Part shown: one piece after another, positions 8,335 to 16,442 of the stretch
How positions within the stretch are numbered: the stretch's first letter is position 1
Layout of the letters: every line of letters begins with the position of its first letter
Assembly: GCA_013001905.1 (NCBI GenBank)
Contig: JABDLC010000056.1
Span: forward strand, 1-36,483
Direction: 5' to 3'
DNA length: 36,483 nucleotides
From: Gammaproteobacteria bacterium
GTDB taxonomy: Bacteria; Pseudomonadota; Gammaproteobacteria; Steroidobacterales; GCA-2729495
The notes under the pieces: model-generated
Seen by the model: the letters and a program-made list of their open reading frames with translations, nothing else
Told to the model about the DNA's origin: nothing
Database searches by the model: none
Translations under genes and position numbers: made by a program

Positions 8335-9774
8335 CTAGAGCCGGCCCAGTCGGTTCGCGGGCAGTACATCGAACGCGATACTGATGCGGGGTGCTGCTTC
8401 GCCGGGCGCTGAAGCAAATGTCAGCGTGCGATGCCAGAACCACGACGGAAAAATAACCATCCGCCCGGCGCGCGGTTCATAGCGTCGCGACTCCGGCTGT
8501 GTTTTGCAGTAGAGACGTTCCGGTGGCCTGCCAAATTCCAGCCAGCCATCCTCGCTGTTGCCGCTCATGCCCGCCGGCAGATCAACGTAGTAAACCGCGC
8601 TCAGCCACCCGAGCGGATGCATATGCGGTGTTTGCTGACCGCCGGCTTCGATGACCGTGCCCCATGCGCGTAACGACCAGTCATCGGTTGCCGGTAACAT
8701 GACGGGATGATCACGCAGGCCGGATTGCTGATACGTGGTGACTGCCGCACGGATAGCGGCATCTGCCAGCCCGGCAAACGCGGTTTTGGCGTTGCTGGCG
8801 CGCAGATCGAGTTCGCCTGTTTGCGCGCCGCCGGTCGTGGCCTTGTTGACCGGGTCGTGCAGCAGGCTGGGATCGCTCAGCAACTCGTCTGCCAGTGTCC
8901 GGTGAAACTCGTCGGCATCGTCGAAACCGGCGGGTGCGGGCAGATCAATAACCTGCACCAGTGCTTCAATATCAGTCAGTGACCGCGCGCGCTCCGTATC
9001 GCCCGCGTTTAATAGCGCCTGTGCAACTGCAGCCACAACGAGGCGTTCACCGGGGTGCTCATTCAGAAAGCTGTCGGCCAGCGACACTGCTTGTGCATTC
9101 TCACCGACTGCGCTGAACGCGTTCACCAGATCGGCAACCGCTCGCGCATTGTGCGGGTTCAGTTCGACCGCGCGGATCAGGAAGGTAATAGCTGATTGCA
9201 GATCATCAAGTTGCTGGCTGCACAGCGCGAGATTGACAAGTGCCATGTCGTTGGCGGGTTCTTTCTCAATTGCCCGGGTCAGCGTGTCGTGGGCGGCGGC
9301 GTAGTTGCCGGCATCGATCAGTACAGCGCCCCGTGTTGCCAGACTGCCGCGTCCGCCAACACCCTGGCTGACCGCGATGTCGGCTTCGACCAGCGCATCC
9401 ACACTGTTGCCGCAGTCGGCCAGCGCCTTCGCCAGATTGCAGCGTACCTCGACAGCGTCATCAACGGCTTCCAGCACAGCGCGGTAAAGGCTTATCGCCT
9501 CGTGCAGGTGGCCGCGGTGCTGCAGCAGGGCAGCGAGGTTGATAAGTACATCGGGATTGCCCGGCTGCAGCTGGTTTACCGCACGAAAATCATCTTCGGC
9601 TGCCTGCAGATTACCGGTCATCATGTACGTAAGTCCGCGCTCAGCGCGCACGACCACGTCATCGGGTGCGGCTGCCGCAGCTTGTTCGAACAGTTCCAGC
9701 GCAAGGTCGATGGAGCCGCGCTCGCGCGCCTCAATTGCATCGCGACATCGCGTTTGTGCATCAATCATCATCAT
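8335..9774 (-). CDS. TPR-repeat protein with C-terminal 2OG-Fe(II) oxygenase-like domain
   Basis: This is a 479-residue protein with no signal peptide. Residues 10-270 are tetratricopeptide repeats of the A/L/G/A pattern, for example ALELFEQAAAAAPDD and NLALCSQQLDDLQSAI. Residues 285-479 look like a 2OG-Fe(II) oxygenase of the putative PF13759 type. They contain HMHP (His384, His386), a YYVDLP strand, then WFWHRT (His448) and ARISIAFDV with Arg463, which would bind 2-oxoglutarate. The metal-binding set is therefore plausible, though the acidic ligand of a classical HxD is replaced by His in HMH. Its promoter shares a 67-base divergent gap with the bilin-reductase-like gene. Three Met codons occur in a row at the start, so the exact start is uncertain by two codons. 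Confidence 0.8.
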   Translation of the reverse strand: MMMIDAQTRCRDAIEARERGSIDLALELFEQAAAAAPDDVVVRAERGLTYMMTGNLQAAEDDFRAVNQLQPGNPDVLINLAALLQHRGHLHEAISLYRAVLEAVDDAVEVRCNLAKALADCGNSVDALVEADIAVSQGVGGRGSLATRGAVLIDAGNYAAAHDTLTRAIEKEPANDMALVNLALCSQQLDDLQSAITFLIRAVELNPHNARAVADLVNAFSAVGENAQAVSLADSFLNEHPGERLVVAAVAQALLNAGDTERARSLTDIEALVQVIDLPAPAGFDDADEFHRTLADELLSDPSLLHDPVNKATTGGAQTGELDLRASNAKTAFAGLADAAIRAAVTTYQQSGLRDHPVMLPATDDWSLRAWGTVIEAGGQQTPHMHPLGWLSAVYYVDLPAGMSGNSEDGWLEFGRPPERLYCKTQPESRRYEPRAGRMVIFPSWFWHRTLTFASAPGEAAPRISIAFDVLPANRLGRL

Positions 9775-9841
9775 TTGTAACCCGAAAGTTACTTCTGTAG
9801 AGTGACGCAGATTCTAGCAGGGGGCGCACAGCGCGTAGCGT
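9775..9841. promoter_or_regulatory. Short divergent promoter region (TPR-oxygenase / FDBR-like)
   Basis: Only 67 bases separate these two divergent start codons, so their promoters must overlap and may be coregulated. GTAACCCGAAAGTTAC at 9777-9792 contains the inverted pair GTAAC/GTTAC, a possible operator. Confidence 0.4.
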
Positions 9842-10558
9842 ATGAGTGCAGCAACAGAGCAGCAGGTGGCGGAGTACGGCGGTGACTTCGTCGAGATGGT
9901 TGTCCGTGAACTGAAGGCCGAACCTGATCCGGATTACGCGCATATGGACGAGATTCACAATCTCGCCGGAGACAATACCGGTTTCGCCCGGGTGTGGCAG
10001 GGCCCGGGTATCCGCAAAATCAGTTACCTGTCGATCGACATTATGCCGGGCGCACGGTATTTCAATTTCATGGTCAGCCCGGACGACGCTATCGACGCGC
10101 CGCGATTCGCGCACGAGGGCATGTTATCGGTGCATGGCGGGCAACTGTCGATGGACCTGTACCACGATGTCGATATGCAGGCGCATATCGCTGAGTTGGT
10201 CAGGAAGCTGGAACCGGTTACCGAGATCTACAATGAAGCCCGGGCGTCGTATATTGAGTTCGTTCCTTCACGGCAGGTGCACATGCGGGCATTTTGTTCG
10301 CCGCACTTTCTGAATGTTTTCAATCCGGAGGGTAAAGCCCTGCCACAGATCCAGTCGTACGCCGAGCGCTATTTTCGCGCGTGGCAGCAGTTGTTAGCCG
10401 ACGCTGCGACTCTGGATGAGGCGGCTACGGCTGACCGCACACGGCGACGTGTGCACATGTCCGACATGGTCGTTGCGCTCGACCCGGACCGGGAGATGGT
10501 GGTGCAGGTCTACGGCGAGGACACCGTGCAGGCCATCGAACAAACCGTCATGTACTAG
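9842..10558 (+). CDS. Ferredoxin-dependent bilin reductase (FDBR)-like protein
   Basis: This 238-residue protein matches the order of conserved features in the PcyA/PebA/PebS/HY2 family, which reduces biliverdin with electrons from ferredoxin. IRK at 57-59 is followed by a strand and YFNFMVSP (73-80), where Asn75 takes the place of PcyA His88 and matches the Asn of PebS-type enzymes. A D-A-P-R-F turn follows, then HGGQLSMDLY (98-107), whose Asp105 aligns with the catalytic Asp. CSPHFL (152-157) corresponds to the FSP-loop. The C-terminus DPDREMVVQVYGEDTVQAIEQ (from 214) parallels the family's DPARxMFxxxFGEExxExxxxxVLF end. The alignment is from memory, not computed. No haem oxygenase, phytochrome or phycobiliprotein gene is in the window. 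The ATG lacks a clear ribosome site. Confidence 0.68.
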   Translation: MSAATEQQVAEYGGDFVEMVVRELKAEPDPDYAHMDEIHNLAGDNTGFARVWQGPGIRKISYLSIDIMPGARYFNFMVSPDDAIDAPRFAHEGMLSVHGGQLSMDLYHDVDMQAHIAELVRKLEPVTEIYNEARASYIEFVPSRQVHMRAFCSPHFLNVFNPEGKALPQIQSYAERYFRAWQQLLADAATLDEAATADRTRRRVHMSDMVVALDPDREMVVQVYGEDTVQAIEQTVMY

Positions 10559-10580
10559 TGGTGAGTCGCCGGCGGCACGC

Positions 10581-11648
10581 TTAAGCGCCGTAGTAGTACT
10601 CGCCCGCAATCTCCTCCGATACCTCCCACAGCTTCTCAGCCTGCGCGGCATCCAGCATGCGCGGATCCGGCATGATCGGGTTGCAGTCGGCAAAGTAGTA
10701 GCCGCTGTAATCAGCGAGGGCAGGTGCGGTTGCCACATAGGTCTGCGTTGCCGCTCCCGCCTCTGTCGACTTCATAAAGGTCCAGCCAATGAGCTTGGAC
10801 GCGACACGTTGCCACCAGGGGAAGTGCCTCCCCAGATTGGTATTAATCACGCCGGGGTGAATCACATTGGCAGTGGCATTGCTGCCCTCCAACTGTCGAC
10901 TGAGTTGCATGGTGTACAGCCCGTTGGCAAGTTTGGATGTGCCGTACATGCCCCACGGTGAGTAATCACGCTCGCCGGAAAGATTGTCGAACTCAATACC
11001 ACTGTCGGGTGCAAACTGATGGCCGCTGCTGCTGACGACAACAAAGCGACCTTGTGGTGCGGCCAGCACCTGATCGCGCAGATAACTGCCCAGTGTGAAG
11101 TGGCCGATGTGATTGACGAAAAATTGTTTCTCGAAGCCGTTGATCTGTTCGAGTTCCGGTAACGCCATAATGCCGGCGTTCAGAATCACCATATCCAGAG
11201 GCATGCCGAGTGCACGCACGGCCGTGCCGCATGCGGCAACCGAATCGAGTTCACCCAGCTCGCAGACGACCGGGATGGCCTCGCCGTCGACAGACGCACA
11301 GGCATCGGCGGCTTTTTGCTCTGATCGTGCAGCGCCGATGACGGTTGCGCCGCGTGCTGTCAGCACCCGCATCGTTTCGTAGCCCAGCCCTGAATTGCAG
11401 CCGGTAATGAAGGCTGTCGTGCCGCTCAAATCCAGACCTTCGGTGACTTCCATCGCGGTGGATTTCGCATCGAACGGCCCGACCGGCACACCTGCCGGAC
11501 GCTCGCTGGTCTGCGCGTCGGGATTGGAGCAGGCGGGCAGGGCGCTGACTGCTGCTACGGTGGTGCCCGCAGCAAGAAACTGACGGCGATTTATAAATGT
11601 ACTTGAAGATGTGCTTGCTGGAGTTCGGTGGTCTTCGGCGTTCGGCAT
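10581..11648 (-). CDS. Tat-exported short-chain dehydrogenase/reductase (retinol-dehydrogenase-like)
   Basis: This is a 355-residue protein. The N-terminus has the twin-arginine signal NRRQFLAAG (20-28) and then SALPAC (35-40), which looks like a lipobox with Cys40, so the mature protein may be a lipoprotein. The SDR domain (about 75-345) has the NAD(P)-binding TGCNSGLG (82-89), NAGI (157-160), Ser near 207 and YGTSK with Tyr235 and Lys239. The overall pattern is like retinol dehydrogenase/WWOX-type SDRs. SDRs normally work in the cytoplasm on NAD(P)H, so Tat export of a folded, cofactor-loaded SDR is unusual. The substrate is unknown. It is convergent with the FDBR-like gene, 22 bases away. 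Confidence 0.85.
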   Translation of the reverse strand: MPNAEDHRTPASTSSSTFINRRQFLAAGTTVAAVSALPACSNPDAQTSERPAGVPVGPFDAKSTAMEVTEGLDLSGTTAFITGCNSGLGYETMRVLTARGATVIGAARSEQKAADACASVDGEAIPVVCELGELDSVAACGTAVRALGMPLDMVILNAGIMALPELEQINGFEKQFFVNHIGHFTLGSYLRDQVLAAPQGRFVVVSSSGHQFAPDSGIEFDNLSGERDYSPWGMYGTSKLANGLYTMQLSRQLEGSNATANVIHPGVINTNLGRHFPWWQRVASKLIGWTFMKSTEAGAATQTYVATAPALADYSGYYFADCNPIMPDPRMLDAAQAEKLWEVSEEIAGEYYYGA

Positions 11649-11729
11649 GATGGCTCTCTGTTGCGGCGATAGCGATAGTGCTGCGGACGGGAAGAGAGTA
11701 ACACTACACGCATCGCCTGAAGCGAGCGA

Positions 11730-12374
11730 TCAGCGGCGTGTCTTGCTCCACAGCCATAGACCGGACAATGCCAGCAGGATGAAGAGTACAGCAGCAAAAT
11801 CAGCCAGCCAGACGCCTGCACGACCGATGAGCCGGCCGGAGTGCAGGTCGAGCAGCAGTCGTTCCACCGTGATGCCGTCACCGGGCGTATTGCGTTCCAG
11901 TTCCGCGCGCAGCTCAGCGGGTAGTGAAGCGACCGGTGCGCTGCGCGATGCTGACTGGCCGGCGACTGATGCATCCAACACCTCCAGCAAGTCACCGCCG
12001 CTGGTGAACAGCCAGGCTTCATCGTTACTGTCTACCCGCATTCCTTCCGGGTGAGGGTAGACCTGATCAATGCCGTGTCCGGGCCGCGCTATCGGCCGGG
12101 CATTGAGGTAAATCGTCGTTCCGTCCGATGAAAGGTAGCGCGAGCCCAGGCGAAAGCTTTTGATCTCGGGTGACTCAATGCCGTACAGATTGAGCAACCA
12201 GCGGCTGTGCAGGCGGCGTTCGTCGAAGCGTAATTCATCGCTGTGGTTCAGTGCGATACCCGTCGCTGACAACACGATGACCAGCACCGCCGCCGTGACT
12301 CCGCCGTAACGGTGCAGTAGTCCAAGCGGATGGGCTTTGCGCGGCGTTGTCACTGCTCGCGTCGCTGAGTTCAT
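11730..12374 (-). CDS. PepSY-associated transmembrane protein
   Basis: This is a 214-residue protein. Its first membrane helix (about 24-44) is preceded by LLHRYGG and followed by TGIALNH, the PepSY_TM signature. A periplasmic domain follows (about 45-180), with LLLDLHSGR near 172-180, and a second helix is at about 187-209 (LADFAAVLFILLALSGLWLW). Such proteins are found with flavinylated or iron-reducing electron-transfer systems. It overlaps the upstream FMN-binding gene by the four bases ATGA (12371-12374), which shows translational coupling. It likely passes electrons across the inner membrane or anchors the FMN-binding partner; that role is inference. Confidence 0.82.
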   Translation of the reverse strand: MNSATRAVTTPRKAHPLGLLHRYGGVTAAVLVIVLSATGIALNHSDELRFDERRLHSRWLLNLYGIESPEIKSFRLGSRYLSSDGTTIYLNARPIARPGHGIDQVYPHPEGMRVDSNDEAWLFTSGGDLLEVLDASVAGQSASRSAPVASLPAELRAELERNTPGDGITVERLLLDLHSGRLIGRAGVWLADFAAVLFILLALSGLWLWSKTRR

Positions 12375-12913
12375 GATGACGGTTCCTGTATCGAGCGCAC
12401 GTGCTCATCAAGCAGCAATGCCAGGCGCGCTTGTTTTTGCAAAGCGCGCACCGACAACGTGGCACCGGTAATGCTGTCGATGTGACGATCGAGGCCTGCA
12501 TGTTTGCCCGGCATCGCTTCCGCAAACTGGCGCGTGAAAAAATCGTGGCGCACTTCCCAGCCGCGCGACTCCCGAAACACGAGCACCGTTACATCAGCGA
12601 TTTTTCCGTCTGCGACCGTGATACCCGTCGTGATGGGTTTATCTTTACCGATCTCGTCCAGTATCCAGACGGTGCGGGTCGCATCCTGCCAGTACCGGAT
12701 CCGCATCCCGCGATACGGGTGGTTCAGGATGTTGTCTACCTGCGTGCGCAGTTCGCCGCGCAGCCAGAGCACTTTGGGCGCCGGGGGCGGGCCACTGAAT
12801 GCCTCCTGCAAATAGGCATCCGGCGACTGGTACACGTTGTCCGCAGCGGCCGACAGCGATACCAGCGCCAGAGCAATGGCTGACAAAGCGGCAATGCCCC
12901 GTTTAAAACGCAT
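12371..12913 (-). CDS. FMN-binding (NqrC/RnfG-type) periplasmic protein
   Basis: This 180-residue protein has a signal peptide (about 1-24, ending SAAADN). The C-terminal FMN-binding domain carries DSITGATLS (146-154). This fits the Dxx(S/T)GAT motif in which Thr152 would bear covalent FMN added by ApbE. I chose ATG at 12913 because it yields a proper signal peptide. An in-frame start upstream at 12991 would lie deep in the porin gene. The gene overlaps the porin stop by 11 bases and the PepSY start by 4 bases, so the three form one operon. ApbE itself is not in the window. Confidence 0.85.
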   Translation of the reverse strand: MRFKRGIAALSAIALALVSLSAAADNVYQSPDAYLQEAFSGPPPAPKVLWLRGELRTQVDNILNHPYRGMRIRYWQDATRTVWILDEIGKDKPITTGITVADGKIADVTVLVFRESRGWEVRHDFFTRQFAEAMPGKHAGLDRHIDSITGATLSVRALQKQARLALLLDEHVRSIQEPSS

Positions 12914-14141
12914 AGCCGACCCCGAGGTCGAAGCTGTCAAAATCACGACCTGCGGCAGCCGGCAGATCATGTGACCGGTCGCGGTAGTCAAATTTCACCA
13001 CGACGTTATCGACCGGCCAGTAATTTACACCGACTTCCCACTGGTCGAACTGATCCTGAATACGGGCCGCTTCCACGTCTTCGTAACGCCCGTAGATACC
13101 GATAGCCGAGTTGCCCAGAGGCCACTTGTAGGCGGGCTCGATGTACCAGCCGGTCTGCTGATCCGCGCCGGCGGCTTCGATTGCATCGCCGTCAAAGTTC
13201 CACTGCGCCCACAATGCGCGAAGACCGAATCCGCCTTGGTTGTAGATTGCGTGAGCAGACAGCAGCCGGCCTTCATCCAGACCGTCATTCGACAACTGGC
13301 TTGCATCGTCCTGCAGATGTGCTGTTGCTGAGAGTTCCAGCCCCGGGACACCGGTGTATTTCAGGCGTGCCGTATAGGCGAGGGATTCGGCCATGGCCTC
13401 CGATACCTTTTGCCGGCCGCTGCGAACCCGAAACGCGCTGCTGCCCGAAGTCGGCATGGCGAGACCGGATGTCAACGCGAGGTCCCAGCTCAGACCGCTG
13501 GCATACCGTCCCCCCGTTGCCGCACCCGCTTCCCACCAGGTCGACGGAATGATAATGCTCTCGACATCGTTGCGCTCCACGCCGTAGAAGGTATTCGGCT
13601 CGTGTGTCTCGTTGAGAATACCGACAGGCAGCAGGAACAAGCCGCCCCGCACCTGATGCTGGTCGTTGAGGTCATACTCCAGATAGGCCTGTTCAAGTTC
13701 GACCTCGCCGTTCTTACCTTCGCCCGCAAGTGAGTGCTCGAGCTCAAGTTCGGTAGCCAGGCGCAGCCGGTCGTTAAACTGATGGTTTGCATACAAGACG
13801 AAACGATGCACATCAATTTCTTTCAGGTCATTAGCGGAGTCTTCGGCCTGCAGGTTGTTGTAGTGCACCTCACCGTACCCACCGATTTGCGTACGGTCCG
13901 CCCAGTTTGTTTTGTTGCCGTCACCATCAATGGTCTCGAGGTATTCACTGGTCGCTTCTACCTGTTGCGTCGTTGCGGCCAGTTTGTCGTTTGCAGTTTG
14001 GTTAGCGGCTTCAAGTTCGGCTATTCGGAGTTGTTGTGCCTGAACCATTTGCCAGAGCTCGTCGAGTGTCGGCGTTGTGTCGGCCGCCAACACGGGTGAG
14101 CCCAACAGCGCACAGGCGCCAATGAGGCTGAATCTGTTCAT
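12903..14141 (-). CDS. Outer-membrane porin with N-terminal coiled coil
   Basis: This is a 412-residue protein. The signal peptide ends SPVLA-A (cut near 19/20). A predicted coiled coil follows (about 24-72, MVQAQQLRIAELEAANQT). A beta-barrel then starts at TQIGGYGEVHYNN and ends in the outer-membrane terminal strand FDLGVGYAF with C-terminal Phe. It resembles the OprO/OprP-like and 'porin' families with a coiled-coil trimerisation segment. As first gene of the Fur-controlled operon, it would be made when iron is limiting. The solute is unknown. It may admit ferric chelates or the reductant system's substrate. Confidence 0.87.
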   Translation of the reverse strand: MNRFSLIGACALLGSPVLAADTTPTLDELWQMVQAQQLRIAELEAANQTANDKLAATTQQVEATSEYLETIDGDGNKTNWADRTQIGGYGEVHYNNLQAEDSANDLKEIDVHRFVLYANHQFNDRLRLATELELEHSLAGEGKNGEVELEQAYLEYDLNDQHQVRGGLFLLPVGILNETHEPNTFYGVERNDVESIIIPSTWWEAGAATGGRYASGLSWDLALTSGLAMPTSGSSAFRVRSGRQKVSEAMAESLAYTARLKYTGVPGLELSATAHLQDDASQLSNDGLDEGRLLSAHAIYNQGGFGLRALWAQWNFDGDAIEAAGADQQTGWYIEPAYKWPLGNSAIGIYGRYEDVEAARIQDQFDQWEVGVNYWPVDNVVVKFDYRDRSHDLPAAAGRDFDSFDLGVGYAF

Positions 14142-14200
14142 GGTGTTCCTTGCTTATTTAGATGACCGTTTCCGGCAGGGGTGCCGGACTTCGGGCAGGA

Positions 14201-14228
14201 ATGATAATCATTCTCATTCGTATTGCAA
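14201..14228 (-). promoter_or_regulatory. Fur-box promoter of the porin/FMN/PepSY operon
   Basis: On the minus strand TTGCAA (14223-14228) and TATCAT (14201-14206), spaced by 16 bases, make a good sigma-70 promoter. TGATAATCATTCTCA at 14202-14216 matches the 7-1-7 Fur consensus TGATAATNATTATCA with a single mismatch, and it covers the -10 box. Fur with iron should therefore block transcription. The start codon is about 60 bases downstream. Confidence 0.85.
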
Positions 14229-14264
14229 GGGCTTTGTAATAATGATTAACAATCAGAGGGTTAG

Positions 14265-15605
14265 CTAGTCTGCGTTGAGTGGCTGGACCCAGCCGGACTC
14301 AATCAGGTAGCGGTGTATCAGCCGCGTGGGGCCGCTGAACTCAATATTGTGCAGGGTGACAGCGGCGCCATCACTGGTGTCACAACTGGCCGGCGGCGAC
14401 ACCCAGTCGTCGCCGAGCCCGACTGAGTCCAGGTGCGAGCGAAAGTTGCCGCATGACATCGGCTGTACGTAGACACGCACCGTGTCGCCGTAAAGCCGGC
14501 CGGTTGCTTCGAGCATGCCGCCGGCGGAATCTACATAGAACTGTTCTGACAACAGCATCGCGAATGTTGAGACGCCCATAACAAAGCGCACCGGGTGGCG
14601 GGAGTAACGGCGCAAATAATCCGTCAGCTTGTAACTTTGCCGCAGACTTGTCAGCAGCACCCATTCTTCCTGCGCGATGAGTTCGCGCAGATGTTGCAGG
14701 TGGCGGTCTTCGTCACTGCCCATCGTGGCATGCACGCTGCTGATGCTGAACTCAGTGATCTTGAGCGGTGGTTTTTCGAGATCTGGCACTTCGTTGCGTA
14801 ATTGCTCTTCGGCGATCGCGAACTCCGCCGAGTCTATGACCGAGGAATACCGTGCCGAAGTGCGCTTGATGATAATCGGCCGTTTACGGGTGACACCGCT
14901 CGGCGCGAACTGGTTGCCGTTGCGGTCAAACAAAACAGCCTGTGCGAGACCGCCCCGGATCATCGCCATGCCCACGTGCGCCGGGTCTACCACGGAGTCG
15001 AATACCGGCCCCGACAGACTTGCTACGTCGACCTCAATGCGGCTTTCACCGATATTGTCACCCAGATTGTCCAGCCCCTTAACGGGCCCTTCAGTCGCCT
15101 TGAATGCGACATGAATCAGGTTCACGCCCAGTATGCCCATGGCTTCCTGCTGCGCGAGCGCGTCTTCATCCATCATGTTGACGTGCAGGACAATGGTATT
15201 CGGTTCGCCACCGGGCTCTGATTGAAAGCGCAAGCCCACCCAGCCGTGGCACTCGTTGTCGCCGGCAAAATTGCGGGCGGCCACCGTGTTGCAAAGCGCA
15301 AAAAAACGGGTCTCGTCACCGCGTGAATCGCTCAACCGCCGGATGAGCAGGGAGTATTCTTTGTCGAGCATGGCCTCGACACGTTCGCGCGACACGTAGC
15401 GATCGGCTTTGCCGTAGATCTCGTCGCTGACCAGCATGTCGTAGGCCGACATGGTCTTGGCAACAGTGCCTGCCGCACCGCCGACACGAAAATACCAACG
15501 GGCCACTTCCTGCGCTGCACCAATCTCGGCAAATGTGCCGTAGATATTGTCATCGAGGTTGATTGCCAGTGCTTTCTGGTGAGTATCGAGGGTTTCTTTC
15601 GCCAT
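14265..15605 (-). CDS. Conserved protein of unknown function (446 aa)
   Basis: I recognise this as a widespread conserved family of cyanobacteria and proteobacteria. Landmarks are a start KETLDTHQKALAINL, YGTFAEIGAAQEVARWYFRVGG near residues 20-42, then TMSAYDM and RYVSRERV. Database names for relatives are inconsistent (for example nicotinate-nucleotide adenylyltransferase), and I see no motif that supports them. There is no signal peptide and no membrane helix. I chose ATG at 15605, where the conserved N-terminus begins; the frame stays open to 15785 but that extension has no family character. It is divergent from the DUF3313 gene. Function not assignable. Confidence 0.75.
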   Translation of the reverse strand: MAKETLDTHQKALAINLDDNIYGTFAEIGAAQEVARWYFRVGGAAGTVAKTMSAYDMLVSDEIYGKADRYVSRERVEAMLDKEYSLLIRRLSDSRGDETRFFALCNTVAARNFAGDNECHGWVGLRFQSEPGGEPNTIVLHVNMMDEDALAQQEAMGILGVNLIHVAFKATEGPVKGLDNLGDNIGESRIEVDVASLSGPVFDSVVDPAHVGMAMIRGGLAQAVLFDRNGNQFAPSGVTRKRPIIIKRTSARYSSVIDSAEFAIAEEQLRNEVPDLEKPPLKITEFSISSVHATMGSDEDRHLQHLRELIAQEEWVLLTSLRQSYKLTDYLRRYSRHPVRFVMGVSTFAMLLSEQFYVDSAGGMLEATGRLYGDTVRVYVQPMSCGNFRSHLDSVGLGDDWVSPPASCDTSDGAAVTLHNIEFSGPTRLIHRYLIESGWVQPLNAD

Positions 15606-15773
15606 GACCTGAGGGTTCCGTCCCGCGCTGCGGTGTGGACGCAAATATACGGAATCCGGAGCGGTTGTTAAACTGATTTTCGATATTAGCCAAATTGGTT
15701 GGCTCATTAATGGAACTGCAGGCTCGCGAGCTTGCCTAATCAGATGAGTACGAACCTCGCCGGAGGGCAAATT
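15606..15773. promoter_or_regulatory. Divergent intergenic region with inverted repeat
   Basis: This 168-base gap separates two divergent genes. AGCCAA (15688-15693) and TTGGCT (15699-15704) form a perfect 6-bp inverted repeat with a 5-base centre, a possible operator. I found no convincing -35/-10 pair. Confidence 0.3.
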
Positions 15774-16442
15774 ATGATCAGGCAAATATTGGTGGTGATT
15801 GGTGTTTCGGCCGGTATAACAGCTGCGGGGTGTGCTGTTACTGAGCCGTATCCGTCGGTCACTGAACGCGGCTTGCCGCGTGTTGAAGATAAACGTCTCG
15901 ATGCAGTCTACTGGCAGCCTGGTGTTGAGCTGTCGGGTTACAACAAAATCATCGTTGAGGCTGCCGAGGTTTCGTTTCGCGAAAACTGGCAGCGCGATCA
16001 GAATGCTGAACGACGTTCGCCGAATCGCTGGGTTAAGGATGACGACATGGCGCGCATTCGCGGAAACCTAGCTGAGCGCGTTAATGAGATTTTTGTTGCC
16101 GAACTGACCGAGAATGGTGGATTCGAGGTTGTCACGGAACCGGGGCCCGATGTGTTAAGGCTGACGCCGGAGGTGGTTGATCTCGATATTTACGCACCGG
16201 ATCTGTTCGAGCCGAACAGCACGCGCTACTTCGTGGAGGAAGCCGGCCGGATGACGTTGCGGCTGGATCTGGAAGACGCAGCAACGGGCGAGCCGGTCGG
16301 GAGAATCATCGATACGCGCAGAGCTCGCAATTACACTGACCTGCGGCGTGCCAACAGCGTAACGAACCGTGTTGAGACCGACGCCATGTTGCGACGTTGG
16401 GCTTCGTTGCTGCGCGACGCGCTCACCGTTAATCCGTCATAG
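15774..16442 (+). CDS. DUF3313-family lipoprotein
   Basis: This is a 222-residue protein. ATG at 15774 follows GGAGGG (15762-15767) with 6-base spacing, so I prefer it over a TTG at 15732. The N-terminal hydrophobic stretch ends ITAAGC, a lipobox with Cys20. The remainder is a soluble mixed alpha/beta domain of the DUF3313 type: a strand-rich start (YNKIIVEAAEVSF), LAERVNEIFVAEL, and a final helix after VETDAMLRRWASLLRDAL. Such proteins are periplasm-facing envelope lipoproteins without a known reaction. Its last 14 bases overlap the convergent esterase gene. Confidence 0.72.
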   Translation: MIRQILVVIGVSAGITAAGCAVTEPYPSVTERGLPRVEDKRLDAVYWQPGVELSGYNKIIVEAAEVSFRENWQRDQNAERRSPNRWVKDDDMARIRGNLAERVNEIFVAELTENGGFEVVTEPGPDVLRLTPEVVDLDIYAPDLFEPNSTRYFVEEAGRMTLRLDLEDAATGEPVGRIIDTRRARNYTDLRRANSVTNRVETDAMLRRWASLLRDALTVNPS

